Assembly: GCF_000004825.1 (NCBI RefSeq)
Contig: NW_008805076.1
Coordinates: 248,001 to 312,000 of the forward strand
From: Heterostelium album PN500
Taxonomy: Eukaryota > Evosea > Eumycetozoa > Acytosteliales > Acytosteliaceae
Direction: 5' to 3'
Length of the DNA stretch: 64,000 nt
Positions 1-10,446 of the stretch are shown here, one piece after another. The notes below the pieces were generated by a model. It made no database searches. It saw nothing but the letters and a program-made list of their open reading frames with translations, and was not told the DNA's origin. A program made the position numbers and the translations under genes. Numbering within the stretch: the first letter of the stretch is position 1; the number at the start of each line of letters is the position of its first letter.

Positions 1-318
1 ACATGCTATTATATTTGTACAAAGTTTTGAGTTAGTTTCGATGAATGATCAAAGAGTTGGTTTGTGATTTGATATGATATGATTTGATTACATACGAATA
101 TAAGGATCTGGGTGCTCCCAGTAGTTTACAAACTTCTCAAAGTCCTTCATGTGCTGTTGAATCAAGAATGGGTTGGTTTCATTCTTTCTGGCCTTCAAGG
201 TGTTACGCAACTGAAGAGCGTTGGTCAAGAACCAATCGTAATCCTCAGAGTAATCTCTAATCGATTTCAAACCCTTACGGTACAATCTAATCACTTTTTG
301 TGCATGTGAAAGTGACAT
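1..318 (-). CDS. ndufb9: NADH dehydrogenase 1 beta subunit 9-like (LYR protein), 5' part
   Basis: Accessory subunit of mitochondrial complex I in the inner membrane. Exon 1 runs 318 down to 96 (74 codons plus 1 base). The donor is GTATGT at 95, the intron ends in AG at 7-6, and exon 2 starts at 5 and leaves the window. The N-terminus carries the LYR tripeptide (VIRLYRKGLKSIRDY), followed by basic helices and a WEHPDPYI stretch. This matches the NDUFB9/B22 family, whose LYR motif binds mitochondrial acyl carrier protein. The family is usually 120-180 residues, so roughly half is missing beyond the edge. No cleavable presequence is visible, as is usual for LYR subunits. Seen: motif and splice sites. 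Inferred: identity of the remaining part. Confidence 0.85.
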
Positions 319-615
319 TATATATCTATCTAGCTAAACAATATTAAAAAAGAAATGCAACCATCAATCAGTGTGATCACTTAAACTATTCACACACACA
401 GAAAAAATCGAAAAATTTAGAAAAAAAAAAAAAAAAAAAGCAAAAATCAAAAACATAAAAATATTTTAATTTAAAAAATTTCATTAAAAGAAAGTGATAA
501 TTAGATACAAACATACTTATTTAGATATATATTGCAATATATATTAATTAACTATTCATTCATTTTTATTAATAACATTTGTTTGTATATATATAAATAT
601 AAATAAGTAAAGAAT
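319..615. promoter_or_regulatory. Divergent intergenic region between ndufb9 (-) and cwc15 (+)
   Basis: About 300 bases of very AT-rich DNA between two divergently transcribed genes. It holds an A run near 420-438 and TA-rich stretches near 520-600. It must contain both promoters. No recognisable binding site beyond the homopolymer tracts usual for dictyostelid promoters. Confidence 0.5.
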
Positions 616-1534
616 ATGTCTGATAAATATAAATCGGTTGGATATTCCTCCAAAGATTTGGCTGGTCATACAAAGATGAAGACAAGGTATGTTTGTTTAA
701 TTGGTTGTTTATTGCTTGATTATATCTAACTAAACCGATACAAATGTATTTAGAGATGATGTTGGTCAAAAAGCAATGGAGGAACGTGAGAGACAACAAA
801 GAGAAAAAGAACGTTTAGAACAGATAGAATTGAAACAAAAACAAATGTTAGATTCAAGAAAAGAATCAAGAAATAATAGAAATACCGATAGAGATAATGA
901 TAGAGATAGAAATAGAGATTATGGTGATGATAAAGAAGAGGAAGAAGAAGAAGAGGGAGAAGAAAGATTAGAACAAAGATCAACAACAACAACAACTTCA
1001 ACAACAACAAAGAATAAGAATATAGATGCGGATGATACAGATAGTAGTGATGATGATGATGATAGTGGAGATGACAATAAGAAAGATAATGATAACGACG
1101 ATAGCGACGCAAGTGATAGTGACGACGATGATGAAGACGACGAAGAAGAACTCATGAGAGAACTCGAGAAACTAAAGAGAGAAAAGGCAGAAGCTCAAAA
1201 GAGAAAACAAATGGAAGATGCAGACTCTGAGAAACTCGCAAGACAAGAGAAATTGATTTCAAGCAATCCACTTTTAAATAAGAATAATAATAATAATAAT
1301 GATTATTCAATGAAGAAAAAGTATGTAAACAAAAAGAAATCTATTTATATATATTAAAAAATAACTTTAATATTAACTCTTCTCTCTCTCTCTAATTAAA
1401 ATCAACTTAGGTGGTATGATGACTCTATATTTAAGAATCAAGCAAGAGATGAACCTGTTACAAAGAAAAGATTTATAAACGATACAACTAGAAATGATTT
1501 TGCAAGGAAATTCTTATCAAAATATATAAAATAA
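616..1534 (+). CDS. cwc15: Pre-mRNA splicing factor CWC15
   Basis: Component of the Prp19/NTC-associated spliceosome. Three exons, 616-686, 754-1320 and 1411-1534, give 253 residues. The start is the first ATG of exon 1 (MSDKYKSVGYSSKDLAGHTK), which corresponds to the conserved YSSRDLPSHTK-type N-terminus of Cwc15. Exon 2 encodes a charged helix (EERERQQREKER), a long Asp/Glu-rich acidic tract, then LMRELEKLKREKAEA and NPLLN. Exon 3 encodes the conserved C-terminus: WYDD, FKNQA, KKRFINDTTRNDF and a terminal KYIK. Length and order match the family (about 230-250 residues). The acidic central tract is longer than in human. Phases agree at both junctions, and a one-codon-shifted acceptor for exon 2 would meet a stop. 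It converges on lst8. Confidence 0.95.
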
Positions 1535-1898
1535 TATATTAAAAATTAATAGAATAACAACAACAACAACAACCAACAATTATTTAATTTAGAACTATGT
1601 TCATTTTTCATTTATTTTACAAAGATTGTTATTGATATTAATTATATTGGTTTGACTTGTCTTGTTTGATTATATTTCTATTACAATGTTTAACATTACA
1701 TTACATATTATTATTATTTTGGTAATTAGCTTTGGATTGTGTGTGTGTGTGTGTTTGTATATCGATATTATTATTATTACTATTATTATTATCTTTAAAT
1801 ATTTGTGGTATTTCAAGTAAAAGTCGAATAATAGCGCTATTACTCGACTTTACTCTTTACTTTTTTTTTTTGTTAAGCTATGTGCTGTTTTCTTTGCT
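1535..1898. other. Convergent intergenic region with long inverted repeat
   Basis: 3' ends of cwc15 (+) and lst8 (-). Contains AT-rich DNA, a GT repeat near 1739-1754 and a nearly perfect inverted repeat at about 1815-1857 (listed separately). Confidence 0.6.
1815..1857. terminator. Near-perfect inverted repeat between converging genes
   Basis: Left arm 1821-1835 and right arm 1836-1850 are 15-base complements with one mismatch, meeting at AGC|GCT with no loop. The similarity continues outwards (AGTAA versus TTTACT) with a one-base offset. It lies 43 bases past the lst8 stop and about 280 past the cwc15 stop, so it would form a hairpin in read-through RNA from either gene. A role in 3' end formation is inference. 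It may also be a tiny remnant of an inverted-repeat element. Confidence 0.45.
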
Positions 1899-3142
1899 TT
1901 AACGTGGTAAATCATTAAGGGCAACAGCGTTGACAGCTTTACTGTGTCCTGAATAAGTCTTTACTGATTCACCTTGATGTAAATCCCAGAGTTTTGCCAT
2001 TTGATCACTCGATCCTGTAACCAAATAAGCAGAGTCATTCGAGAATGAACAATCCCAAACCCATCGTTGATGTCCATTCAAAGTTTGTATAACATTGAAT
2101 TTCTTTGTATTCCAAATCTTTACTGTATGATCCGCAGATGCTGTTGCCAACAACCTAACAACAAATTAATTATCATTATAATTAATATTAATTATTCATA
2201 TTAGTAATCTATCATATTAATTAACGGCTGATCGATTGATTGATTGATAGTTAAACACTTACTTGGTATCGGGTGAGAATAAACATTTGAGAATGGGTGC
2301 GTTGTGTGCTTCGATTTTGTGGAGTGGGTCGAATCGCGAGGTGTCGTCTTCACCTAGGTGCCAAACGAAACATTTGCCTTTGGTGTTGGATGCCACTACC
2401 ATTGAACCGTCGGAGCTGATCGAGAGTGAAGTGATACCGTTCTCACCGTCCGGCACCAACTCACGACTGCAAGTGTTCGAAATCAGATCCCACACTCTGA
2501 TACTACCGTTTTGATCACCCGATATCAGTTCCGCCTGATTCGGATGGAGAACAACACAATTGACCGGTGCATTACACTCGTAGTCACGCTGACATCCCGG
2601 TGCCTTTATATCCCAAATCTTAACGGTACCATCTTCTGAACCTGTATACATCCATTTACCTTCCTTCTGGAAACCAACCGATGTTACATTCACTTTATGA
2701 CCATCGAAACTTGTTACCTAATAATAATAATCATCATCATCATCATTTGATATGTTAATATCAACGAATATCATTATGTGTATTAAGACAATGTTGTTTG
2801 TTAATGATACATACAGGATTATTATTATTTGAATTGACTTCAAAAAGTTTGGTTTGTGGATGTCCTGCAGCAGCAATATAATGTTTATCAGCTGTTATCT
2901 CTAATCTATTTATATGCTAAATTAACAAAAGTAAAAGAAAGTTAGTTAAATGAAATGATGAACCTATTGTGATTGATTGATTGATTGAGTCTTTTTCATG
3001 TTGTAATATATTATATATTGAATGGTTGAACACATACGAAATCACCGCAATCAATCGATCTATAACAACCTCCACTAGGTGGATCCCAAAACTTTATAGT
3101 ATGATCATAGCTAGCTGTTGCAAGTATAATACCTCCTGGCAT
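1899..3142 (-). CDS. lst8: LST8, WD40 subunit of TOR complexes
   Basis: Beta-propeller subunit shared by TORC1 and TORC2; in Dictyostelium TORC2 acts in chemotaxis and PKB activation. Four exons on the minus strand, 3142-3038, 2916-2815, 2717-2263 and 2154-1899, give 305 residues, close to the family norm. The start is [20 protein letters not shown], the usual LST8 N-terminus with its first WD blade directly at the start. Further blades end in KIWD, RVWD, FVWH, KIWN and KLWD, giving seven WD repeats in all, and the protein ends [12 protein letters not shown]. The motif [19 protein letters not shown] is highly characteristic of LST8. Frames close at all three junctions. Not Gbeta: it lacks the N-terminal coiled coil. 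Confidence 0.95.
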
Positions 3143-3943
3143 TGCTTATTATAATATATTATATATATGTATTTAAAATTTTACAAATTTTTATTGTTAT
3201 AAAACTTGTTTTTTTTTTTTTTTTTTTAATTATTTTGATTATTTTATTTCCTTTTTAACAATTTTTAAAAATAAAAAGATATTTAAAAAGGTTTATAAAT
3301 TAAAAACACACAAATCAAACAAACACACAACAACTCAAAAGTTTATAAATAATCCGATCGGTTTTGTTTGATCAATCAATATTTATCAGAAGTGAAGTAG
3401 TCATTGTATATCATTTTATTCATTGTTTATCAAAAAATTATAATATGATTCCAATTATTAGTGGAACTAAATTCTAGTATTTATATTTCTATTTCTGCAC
3501 AAATAAATAAATTTTAAATTTTATTGATTTGGAAATGTTAATTTAAAATCATAAATTTATGATTTTAATACTGCCTATTTTATGAGTAGATCAATAACGG
3601 AACAACGTTACGCAGGTATGATGATTTTTTTTTTCATTTTTTTGATTTATTTTTTTGCATTTTGAAAATTAAAAAAAAAAAAAAAAAACTCACATTCATC
3701 ATCAGTAATCACCCACCTGAATATATCGCTTTGAGAAAAGGAGGCAGCAATTCTGATTCTCGAGAATCAATATTATTATTATTAGTAGTAATTAATATTC
3801 AAAAATAAAGAAGTAGTAAAGTAGTTAAAGTAGTTGTAGTTCATTACATCACATCAAATACCTACCTTTCAACCTCTTTTGTAGTTCTAGATTCAATTTT
3901 CAACAAACTATATAGTGTAGATAATCAAGCATATTTAATAAAA
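3143..3943. promoter_or_regulatory. Divergent promoter region lst8 / cyc1
   Basis: 800 bases with T and A homopolymer runs near 3210-3228, 3625-3635 and 3671-3688, and dense AT-rich DNA. It must hold the promoters of lst8 (-) and cytochrome c1 (+). A short ATG-initiated frame at 3582 was considered and rejected as a gene. Confidence 0.45.
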
Positions 3944-5523
3944 ATGATGTTCAACCATTTAAGAAAGAATGTAGGTATTTTAAATATTAATAAAAAAACA
4001 ATAGTAAATAGTAAATAATAATAAGTAGAACAATCGAATGATCAAACAATCAATCAATCAATCAATCAAACCAATAAATAAATAAATCAATGAAAAAAAA
4101 AAAACAAAAAAAAAAAAAAAAAAAAAGTAGTAGAGTAAAAATGTTTGGATCGATAAATAGTCTTGTCAACATGTAACGATGTTACATAACATAATATCGA
4201 GTTCATATCAAATTTATAGCAATGAAAATAGAATCAATTTTAGCAAAGATAACGATCAATCAAAGCTTTATCAAAAAAAGAAAAAGGAAATTTAGAATCA
4301 TAACAAATATATAATTAAGAATCAATAGATAATAATAGTATAGTTATAACAGTAAGAGACAGATGACAGAATAATTATGTAGATCACACTAAATTATCTC
4401 TACTTTTTTTTATTTTTTTTATTTTTTTTTTGAGTTACTTTTTTTTTTTTTTCGAAAAACACAACTGCAACAAGACACTAAAAACACATACAAAAAGTAG
4501 ATCTGATTTGAACAGTCAGCCATTGATCGATCAAAACAATCATATCAAATTAGCAATGAAATAAATAAATTAAATAATTAATAATAATAATGCTAATAAT
4601 CAAAATTTGATATCAATTTTAGGCCAAGTTAATCTTTGGTACTGCTACAGCATTGACTGGTGCTTCATTGGCCACTGGTAGCATGTTCTTGTCTGATGAC
4701 TTTGCTCAACCACCAGAATTCCCATGGAACCATCGTTTCCCATGGCAATCATTCGATCACGCTTCAATTCGTCGTGGACATCAAGTATATACTCAAGTAT
4801 GTTCAACCTGTCACAGTCTCGATATGATCTCCTACCGTCATTTGATCGACGTTGCATACACTGCCGATGAAATGAAGGCATACACCGCCGAATTGACCGT
4901 ATGTATAACAATGTAACACTATTATTAACATATATATATATATGTGCAGAAAGAATTTGAATTAATTATTGAAATTGATTGATTAAATCAAAAACAAACA
5001 AAACAAAAAGGTTATGGACGGACCAGATTCAGAGGGAGATATGTTTGAACGTAAAGGAGCAATCACCGATTATCATCCAAAACCCTATGAAAATCAAAAT
5101 GCTGCACGTTTCTCAAATAATGGTGCTTTGCCACCCGATATGTCGTTGGTCGTCAAGGCACGTGGACGTCACGAAGACTATGTGTTCTCGTTGTTGACCA
5201 CCTACGTCGAGCCACCCAGCGGTGTCAAGATCACCCAGGGACAATATTTCAACCCATACTTCCCTGGCACCAAGATTGCTATGGCCCCACCATTATCCGA
5301 GGGTCAAGTCGAATTCGACGACGGCACCGAAGCATCGGTCTCGCAGATGGCCAAGGACGTTTCCACTTTCCTCGCCTGGGCATCGGAGCCAGAGCACGAC
5401 GACAGAAAGAAATTAGGTATTAAAATTATTCTCGGTCTCTCATTGATCGCCGTTCCAATGTTTTACTGGAAGCGTTTGAAGTGGAGCACGATCAAGACAC
5501 GTAAGATCCAATTCAAGGATTAA
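3944..5523 (+). CDS. cyc1: Cytochrome c1 (complex III haem protein)
   Basis: Transfers electrons from the Rieske protein to cytochrome c at the inner mitochondrial membrane. Exons 3944-3970, 4623-4898 and 5011-5523 give 271 residues. The nine-codon first exon (MMFNHLRKN) plus the start of exon 2 forms a basic presequence; the 652-base first intron is long for this genome. The haem motif is VCSTCH (Cys69, Cys72, His73). The axial Met is about residue 192 in [10 protein letters not shown]. Further signatures are [20 protein letters not shown] and [12 protein letters not shown]. One C-terminal membrane anchor ([19 protein letters not shown]) is followed by a basic matrix tail. Exon 3 uses many C-ending codons, as expected for high expression. 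Exon 1 is the least certain part; it was chosen because it is in phase and gives a targeting peptide. Confidence 0.93.
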
Positions 5524-6136
5524 AATAATCATTTTAATTTTTTACAACACAACAATAACAACAACACAAAAAAACAAAAAGCAAACAACAACAAAAGTAA
5601 AGAAAAGACAAATTTACTTTTATTGGTTTATGCTTTTTGTTTTTTGACAACAATAACAACAGCAAAAACTTAAAAAAAACAACAACAACAACACTTGACC
5701 TATCATTATTCATTAATAAACAATAATATAATAATAAATATAAATTAAAGTATCTACATTTATATTTTTAATAATTTTTTTTTTTCTTTGAATATGAATA
5801 TTAATATTAATTATAATCTTGATAAGAATTCTGACGAACAATATCTTTAATTAATTGGTTATTTATAGTTTTTTTTTAATAATTTTTATATTTATTAAAA
5901 CTAAATTTATAAGAAAGGGGGCTATTAATTGTTGTTGTTGTTGATGAGGTGGGAATTATAAATTAATATAATATTTAAACTATTTCATATCTTTACAGTT
6001 TGTTGGTTTTTTTTTTTTTTTTTTGTTTGTTTTGTTTGTTTTGTTGTTTTTGTTTTGTTTTGTTTTGTTGTTGTGATTGATGTTGTTATTACTATTGTTA
6101 CTATATCTTATTTATTTATTTATAAAATCAAACAAT
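5524..6136. other. Convergent intergenic region cyc1 / ube2v
   Basis: 612 bases of 3' flanking DNA: CAA-rich repeats after cyc1, then T- and TTG-rich repeats (about 6005-6075) before the ube2v stop. No coding potential or RNA gene recognised. Confidence 0.5.
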
Positions 6137-6641
6137 CTAAAAGTAAGTTCCTTCTGGTGGTTGTTGCAATCTTCTATTTGCAGTTGTAGTCATTTCACGT
6201 CTCAATTCCAATAAAATAGTTTCAATAGTTGTCTTGTCGCTCCAATCTTTCAACAATGGGAAATTCTTTGGCTCAACAACACCTGTCTGTTGATTTACAC
6301 ATGGAATATTGATTTTCGATTCGAATTTGACACTTGGTGGTTTGTTTGGGTAATCTTTATCACAAAATATCTTTAAATTATAGATTCTATTTTCGTGTGT
6401 ACTCTGTTGTTGAATCGAAATCAAACAAATCAGTTAATTATTTGTTGTTATTATTACTACTTAGTAGTAGTTATTGTAGTAAGTTACTTACTTGATTTGG
6501 ACCAATGATTGTTCCGATCCATGAGCTAAGATAGGTGTCCTCTGGCGACTCTAAACCATATGATACGGAACCATCACCCAATCCTTTCTCTCCTTTCTCC
6601 AACTCTGCAAGCAATCTAAAGTTACGTGGTAAAACAGACAT
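6137..6641 (-). CDS. ube2v: Ubiquitin-conjugating E2 variant (UEV/MMS2)
   Basis: Catalytically inactive E2 variant that pairs with UBC13 to build K63-linked ubiquitin chains. Two exons, 6641-6492 (50 codons) and 6403-6137 (89 codons with stop), give 138 residues, the usual UEV length. Seen: VPRNFRLLEELE-type N-terminus ([17 protein letters not shown]), [38 protein letters not shown] and a C-terminal QPPEGTYF. The stretch where active E2s have the catalytic Cys (HPNxxxxGxICL) is replaced by [14 protein letters not shown], as in UEVs. The partner UBC13 is encoded at 49086-49860 in the same window. Start chosen at the ATG before SVLPRNF. Confidence 0.95.
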
Positions 6642-7408
6642 TATTACTCTCTCTCTCTCTCTTACTATTATCAACTATTATACTAAACTACTATCTATCT
6701 ATCTTTACTCTAACTAACTAACTAACTAACTCTACTACTAATAATAAATAATATTAATATTAATATATATATATTTATAGATCTCTAAACAATTTAAAAA
6801 AAAAACAATAATTAAAAAAGAAATACAAACATTTTTGTTTTTTTTTAAAATTTTGGTTTTGCTTTTTTTTTTTTCAAAATTAATGCAGAAAAAAGAACTT
6901 CCAGACTTTATTGGTGCTTGCCACGAACTAACTGTGTGATGTAATTATTGATTATATTCATCTTCACCAACATCGATTTATTTATTAAAAAAATGATGTT
7001 ATAAGATTGGTTGATATTATAATATAATATTCCTTTTTTTTTTTAAATTTGGACTATAATCATATCTTTTTTTTTTAACTTTTAGACCTACTAATAAATG
7101 ATTAAATTTAGATAATGTTTTTGTGAAAAGATAATAGCATACTATCTGTATAACATTTTGAAAAAGAAGTAATTTCCAACTATTTTGGAAAAAGCTCTTG
7201 TTTTAGTTGTTTTTGTCGTTTATCACCATCATCGGGAATTAAAAAACAGTGACACTTTTATGATGATTTTTCTAGTTTAATATTTGTTTTTTTTTTTTAT
7301 CAAAAATTTTTTTTTTTGATTTTATTTTTTTTAGTGTTGTTGCAGTGAATGATAATAACTTCACACACAATCGATTATTTCATTATTTTCAATAAATTTA
7401 AATCAAAA
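6642..7408. promoter_or_regulatory. Divergent intergenic region ube2v / mdh
   Basis: 766 bases between divergent genes. CT and AACT simple repeats near 6650-6730 sit just upstream of the ube2v start and are probably its 5' UTR or promoter. T runs follow near 7030 and 7290-7330. No ORF or RNA gene recognised. Confidence 0.45.
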
Positions 7409-8797
7409 ATGTACAAGGGATTATCTACTGGTAGGAAATTTCAGATTACACATAAATATATATTAAATCACAACAATAATAATTTCAGTATTTAATAATC
7501 AATTATAATAAAATCACAAAAAATCAATTAATCAGATAATTAAACAAATGATCAGATCAGATCAGATTATACATCGATCAAATAAAGACAAATTAAATTA
7601 AACCAAATCAAAAAAAAAAAAAAAAAAAAAAAACAACACCAAAAGAATACTTATACATAATATAGAAAATGACAATAAATAATAATAATCATAATGAATA
7701 ATATAAATATATATATAAGACAAACATGATAAATGAATGTTATATTAACATTTAATCAATAACCATTAGGAATCAGAACTTTTAGCACTGCCAACTTTTT
7801 TGCCACTGGTAAGGGTAAGGCACCACTCCGTGTCGCCATTACTGGTGCCTCTGGTCAAATCGGTTACCAATTGTTGTTCAGAATTGCCAGTGGTGATATG
7901 CTCGGTAAGGACCAACCGGTCATTTTGCAATGCCTCGAGTTGCCAGGTGCCATGAACGCCTTGAAGGGTGTCTCCATGGAACTCGACGATTGTGCCTTCC
8001 CATTGTTGAAGGGAATCGTCCAATCGGACAACCCAGAGGTTGCCTTTGAAGGTGCTGACTATGCCCTCTTGGTCGGAGCCAAGCCACGTTCCAAGGGAAT
8101 GGAGCGTGGAGATTTGTTGGCTGCCAACGCCCAAATCTTCTCTGTCCAAGGTAAGGCCCTCGACAAGACCGCCAACCGTGACACCCTCCGTGTCTTGGTC
8201 GTCGGTAACCCAGCCAACACCAACGCCTTGATTGCCGCCCGTAACGCACCAAACATCGATCCAAAGCGTTTCTCTGCCATGACCCGTCTCGACCACAACC
8301 GTGGTTTGGCTCAATTGTCACAAAAGGCCAACTGCTCCGTCACCGACATCACCGATTTCTGTATCTGGGGTAACCACTCTGCCACCCAATACCCAGATAT
8401 CACCAGCACCAAGATCTCTGGAAAGTCCATTAGCAACTACATCAGCGACAACGCCTGGATCAAGGACAACTTCATCCCAACCGTCCAACAACGTGGTGCC
8501 GCCATTATTGCCGCCCGTGGACTCTCGTCCGCCGCTTCCGCCGCCTCTGCCGCCATCGATCACATGAGAGATTGGACCTACGGAACCAACGGTCAATGGA
8601 CCTCCATGGCCGTCTTCTCTGACGGATCGTACGGTGCCGACAAGGGACTCTACTTCTCATACCCAGTCATCTGCAAGAACGGACAATACGAAATCGTCCA
8701 AGGACTCAAACTCGACCAATTCTCCAAGGAGAGATTCGATGTCACCAACAAGGAGTTGATCTCTGAACGTGATGCCATTGCCCACCTTCTTCCATAA
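7409..8797 (+). CDS. Malate dehydrogenase, cytosolic-type fold with putative mitochondrial presequence
   Basis: NAD-dependent interconversion of malate and oxaloacetate. Exon 1 (7409-7430, MYKGLST) and exon 2 (7770-8797) join in phase to give 349 residues. Seen: dinucleotide-binding loop [11 protein letters not shown], substrate arginines in MTRLDHNRG, catalytic His in IWGNHSATQ, and VFSDGSYG / GLYFSYPV near the C-terminus. These are marks of the cytosolic/chloroplast MDH group rather than the bacterial-like mitochondrial group. About 28 residues precede the catalytic core, rich in Arg, Ser, Thr and Phe and lacking acids ([17 protein letters not shown]), which looks like a mitochondrial targeting peptide. 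Codon usage is strongly biased to C-ending codons, implying high expression. The 339-base first intron and the short exon 1 are supported only by phase and the targeting-like product. Confidence 0.9.
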
Positions 8798-9302
8798 ACA
8801 AACATATGATATAATTAATTGAAAAAAAGAAAAACCTCTAATTAATCTTTTCTTTTTTTTTTTTTTTTGTTTATATATAACAAACTTTAATAAATCAAAA
8901 AATATCAAACCACTCTGTTTCATTCTGCTGATTTCAAATGTTAAGGTAATAATATTCAAGTCAAATTGAAGTTAAAAGTAAAACAATCATCTCTTTTGAA
9001 ATATAGAATTTGGCAATGAGAATATATATATAGTAAATGTTTCTATAATCTATTAATTTATTACTCTTCTTCTTAAAAAAAAACAAACACAGACTTTGAG
9101 AAAAATAATATCTTTAAAAAAATTACAACCTAATTTATAACGACTTTGATTGGTTTAGAAATTTATGCAATAAAAAAAAAATAAAGTAGTATTCATTTGA
9201 ATTTCTGATTTCTTGAAAACAATTTATCATAAAAAATCATTTACTTTAAGATATATATATATTTTTATTTATTTAATTATTTATTTTCGTGTAGAAAAAT
9301 AA
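8798..9302. other. Intergenic region mdh to SDR gene
   Basis: 505 bases, AT-rich, with a T run at 8848-8869 in the mdh 3' flank and TA-rich DNA before 9303. Holds the mdh 3' UTR and the SDR promoter. Nothing else recognised. Confidence 0.45.
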
Positions 9303-10247
9303 ATGTTTAGTTTAACAAAACAAATTCTGTTTAAATCATCAACAGTAAAGAATGTTGTTGGTAATTTAATGTATAATGCTTCATCTTCTGTTGTAAGATC
9401 ATATTCAAGTGTTAATAATAATAACAACAACAGCAATAATAGCGATGCCTCACCATTGAGACGTATGAATAACAAGGTTTGTTTTGTAACTGGTGGAGCT
9501 GCTGGTATTGGTTTGGGAATAGTGGAGCGTTTCCTCAAGGAAGGTGGTAAGGTTGCTGTTGCCGATCTGAATGGTCAGTTGGCGTCGGATGTCGCCACAA
9601 AGTTGGACAAGCAATATCCAGGCTCGGTGATTGCCATCAAAGCTGACATCACCCAGGAGGAGGATGTCCGTCAGGGCATTGAGAAAACTGTCGCCAAGTT
9701 TGGTGGACTCGACGTCGTCGTCTCGAATGCCGGATTCCAACATATCGAGGCACTGGAGGACTTGCCGCTTGAGATGTGGAAGAAAATGTTGGCCGTTCAC
9801 CTCGACGGATCGTTCTTGTGTGCGAAACACGCCATCCGCCAATTCAAAAAAGATACGGTTCGTGGAGGATCGATTATCTTTATTGGATCGGTACATAGCA
9901 AGGTTGCATCGGATTTGAAATCACCGTATGTCACTGCCAAGCATGGATTGGAGGGATTGAATCGTTCGGTAGCTAGAGAGGCTGCCAAGTACAACGTTCG
10001 TTCCAACTTGTTGTGTCCAGGATTCGTCAGAACCGCGCTGGTCGAGCGTCAGATTCCACAGATTGCAGAGCGTATGGGAATCTCAGAGGATCAGGTCATC
10101 AAGAGCGTCATGCTCAAAGATACACTCGATGGTGAATTCACCTCGTTTGAGGATGTCAATGAGGTTGCTGTCACATTTGTCCACATGCCATCGAAAGCAT
10201 TAACCGGACAATCAGTCATAGTCAGTCATGGTTGGGTACTTGAATAA
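9303..10247 (+). CDS. SDR oxidoreductase, probable mitochondrial D-3-hydroxybutyrate dehydrogenase
   Basis: Single exon, 314 residues. Classical short-chain dehydrogenase: NAD motif TGGAAGIG (residues 63-70), acidic residue after beta-2 (VADLN) favouring NAD, NAG at 142-144, catalytic Ser196, Tyr209 and Lys213 (YVTAKHG). The segment IGSVHSKVAS...KSPYVTAKHG and LCPGFVRTALVERQIP are close to bacterial-type D-3-hydroxybutyrate dehydrogenase, whose signature is SAHGLVAS...SAYVAAKHG. The first 45 or so residues are basic and hydroxylated (LTKQILFKSSTVKNVV, SSSVVRSYSS), then an Asn run, which suggests mitochondrial import. The core has GC-rich third positions while the leader is AT-rich. Substrate is inferred from the signature; another beta-hydroxyacid or sugar cannot be excluded. 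Confidence 0.85.
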   Translation: MFSLTKQILFKSSTVKNVVGNLMYNASSSVVRSYSSVNNNNNNSNNSDASPLRRMNNKVCFVTGGAAGIGLGIVERFLKEGGKVAVADLNGQLASDVATKLDKQYPGSVIAIKADITQEEDVRQGIEKTVAKFGGLDVVVSNAGFQHIEALEDLPLEMWKKMLAVHLDGSFLCAKHAIRQFKKDTVRGGSIIFIGSVHSKVASDLKSPYVTAKHGLEGLNRSVAREAAKYNVRSNLLCPGFVRTALVERQIPQIAERMGISEDQVIKSVMLKDTLDGEFTSFEDVNEVAVTFVHMPSKALTGQSVIVSHGWVLE

Positions 10248-10446
10248 ATATATAGCAAATTGTTTTATTCTAGAAAAGTTTAAATGTAGTAATATATAAA
10301 GAATAATAAAAAAAGGTTTTAATAAATAGTGGTTTATTAATTTATACAATAACAACAACAATATTGTTTTAATGTTTTAAATGATTAACAGTCAGTTAGT
10401 TAGTTAGTTAGTTTGAAACTAGCATCTAGTCCAATCCAATCTAATC

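Noticed and set aside
750-1155. Antisense frames rich in Tyr/His/Leu or Ser opposite cwc15
   Set aside because: Produced by the acidic GAT/GAA repeats of cwc15 read backwards.
3582-3830. Possible small two-exon gene (ATG at 3582, GTATGA donor at 3616, frame containing PPEYIALRKGG after 3706)
   Set aside because: The only in-phase join runs into a stop after nine codons, and the attractive frame does not join the ATG exon. No recognised family.
7766-8314. Long antisense frame opposite malate dehydrogenase
   Set aside because: Mirror of the strongly biased codons of the real gene; no start, motif or splice support.
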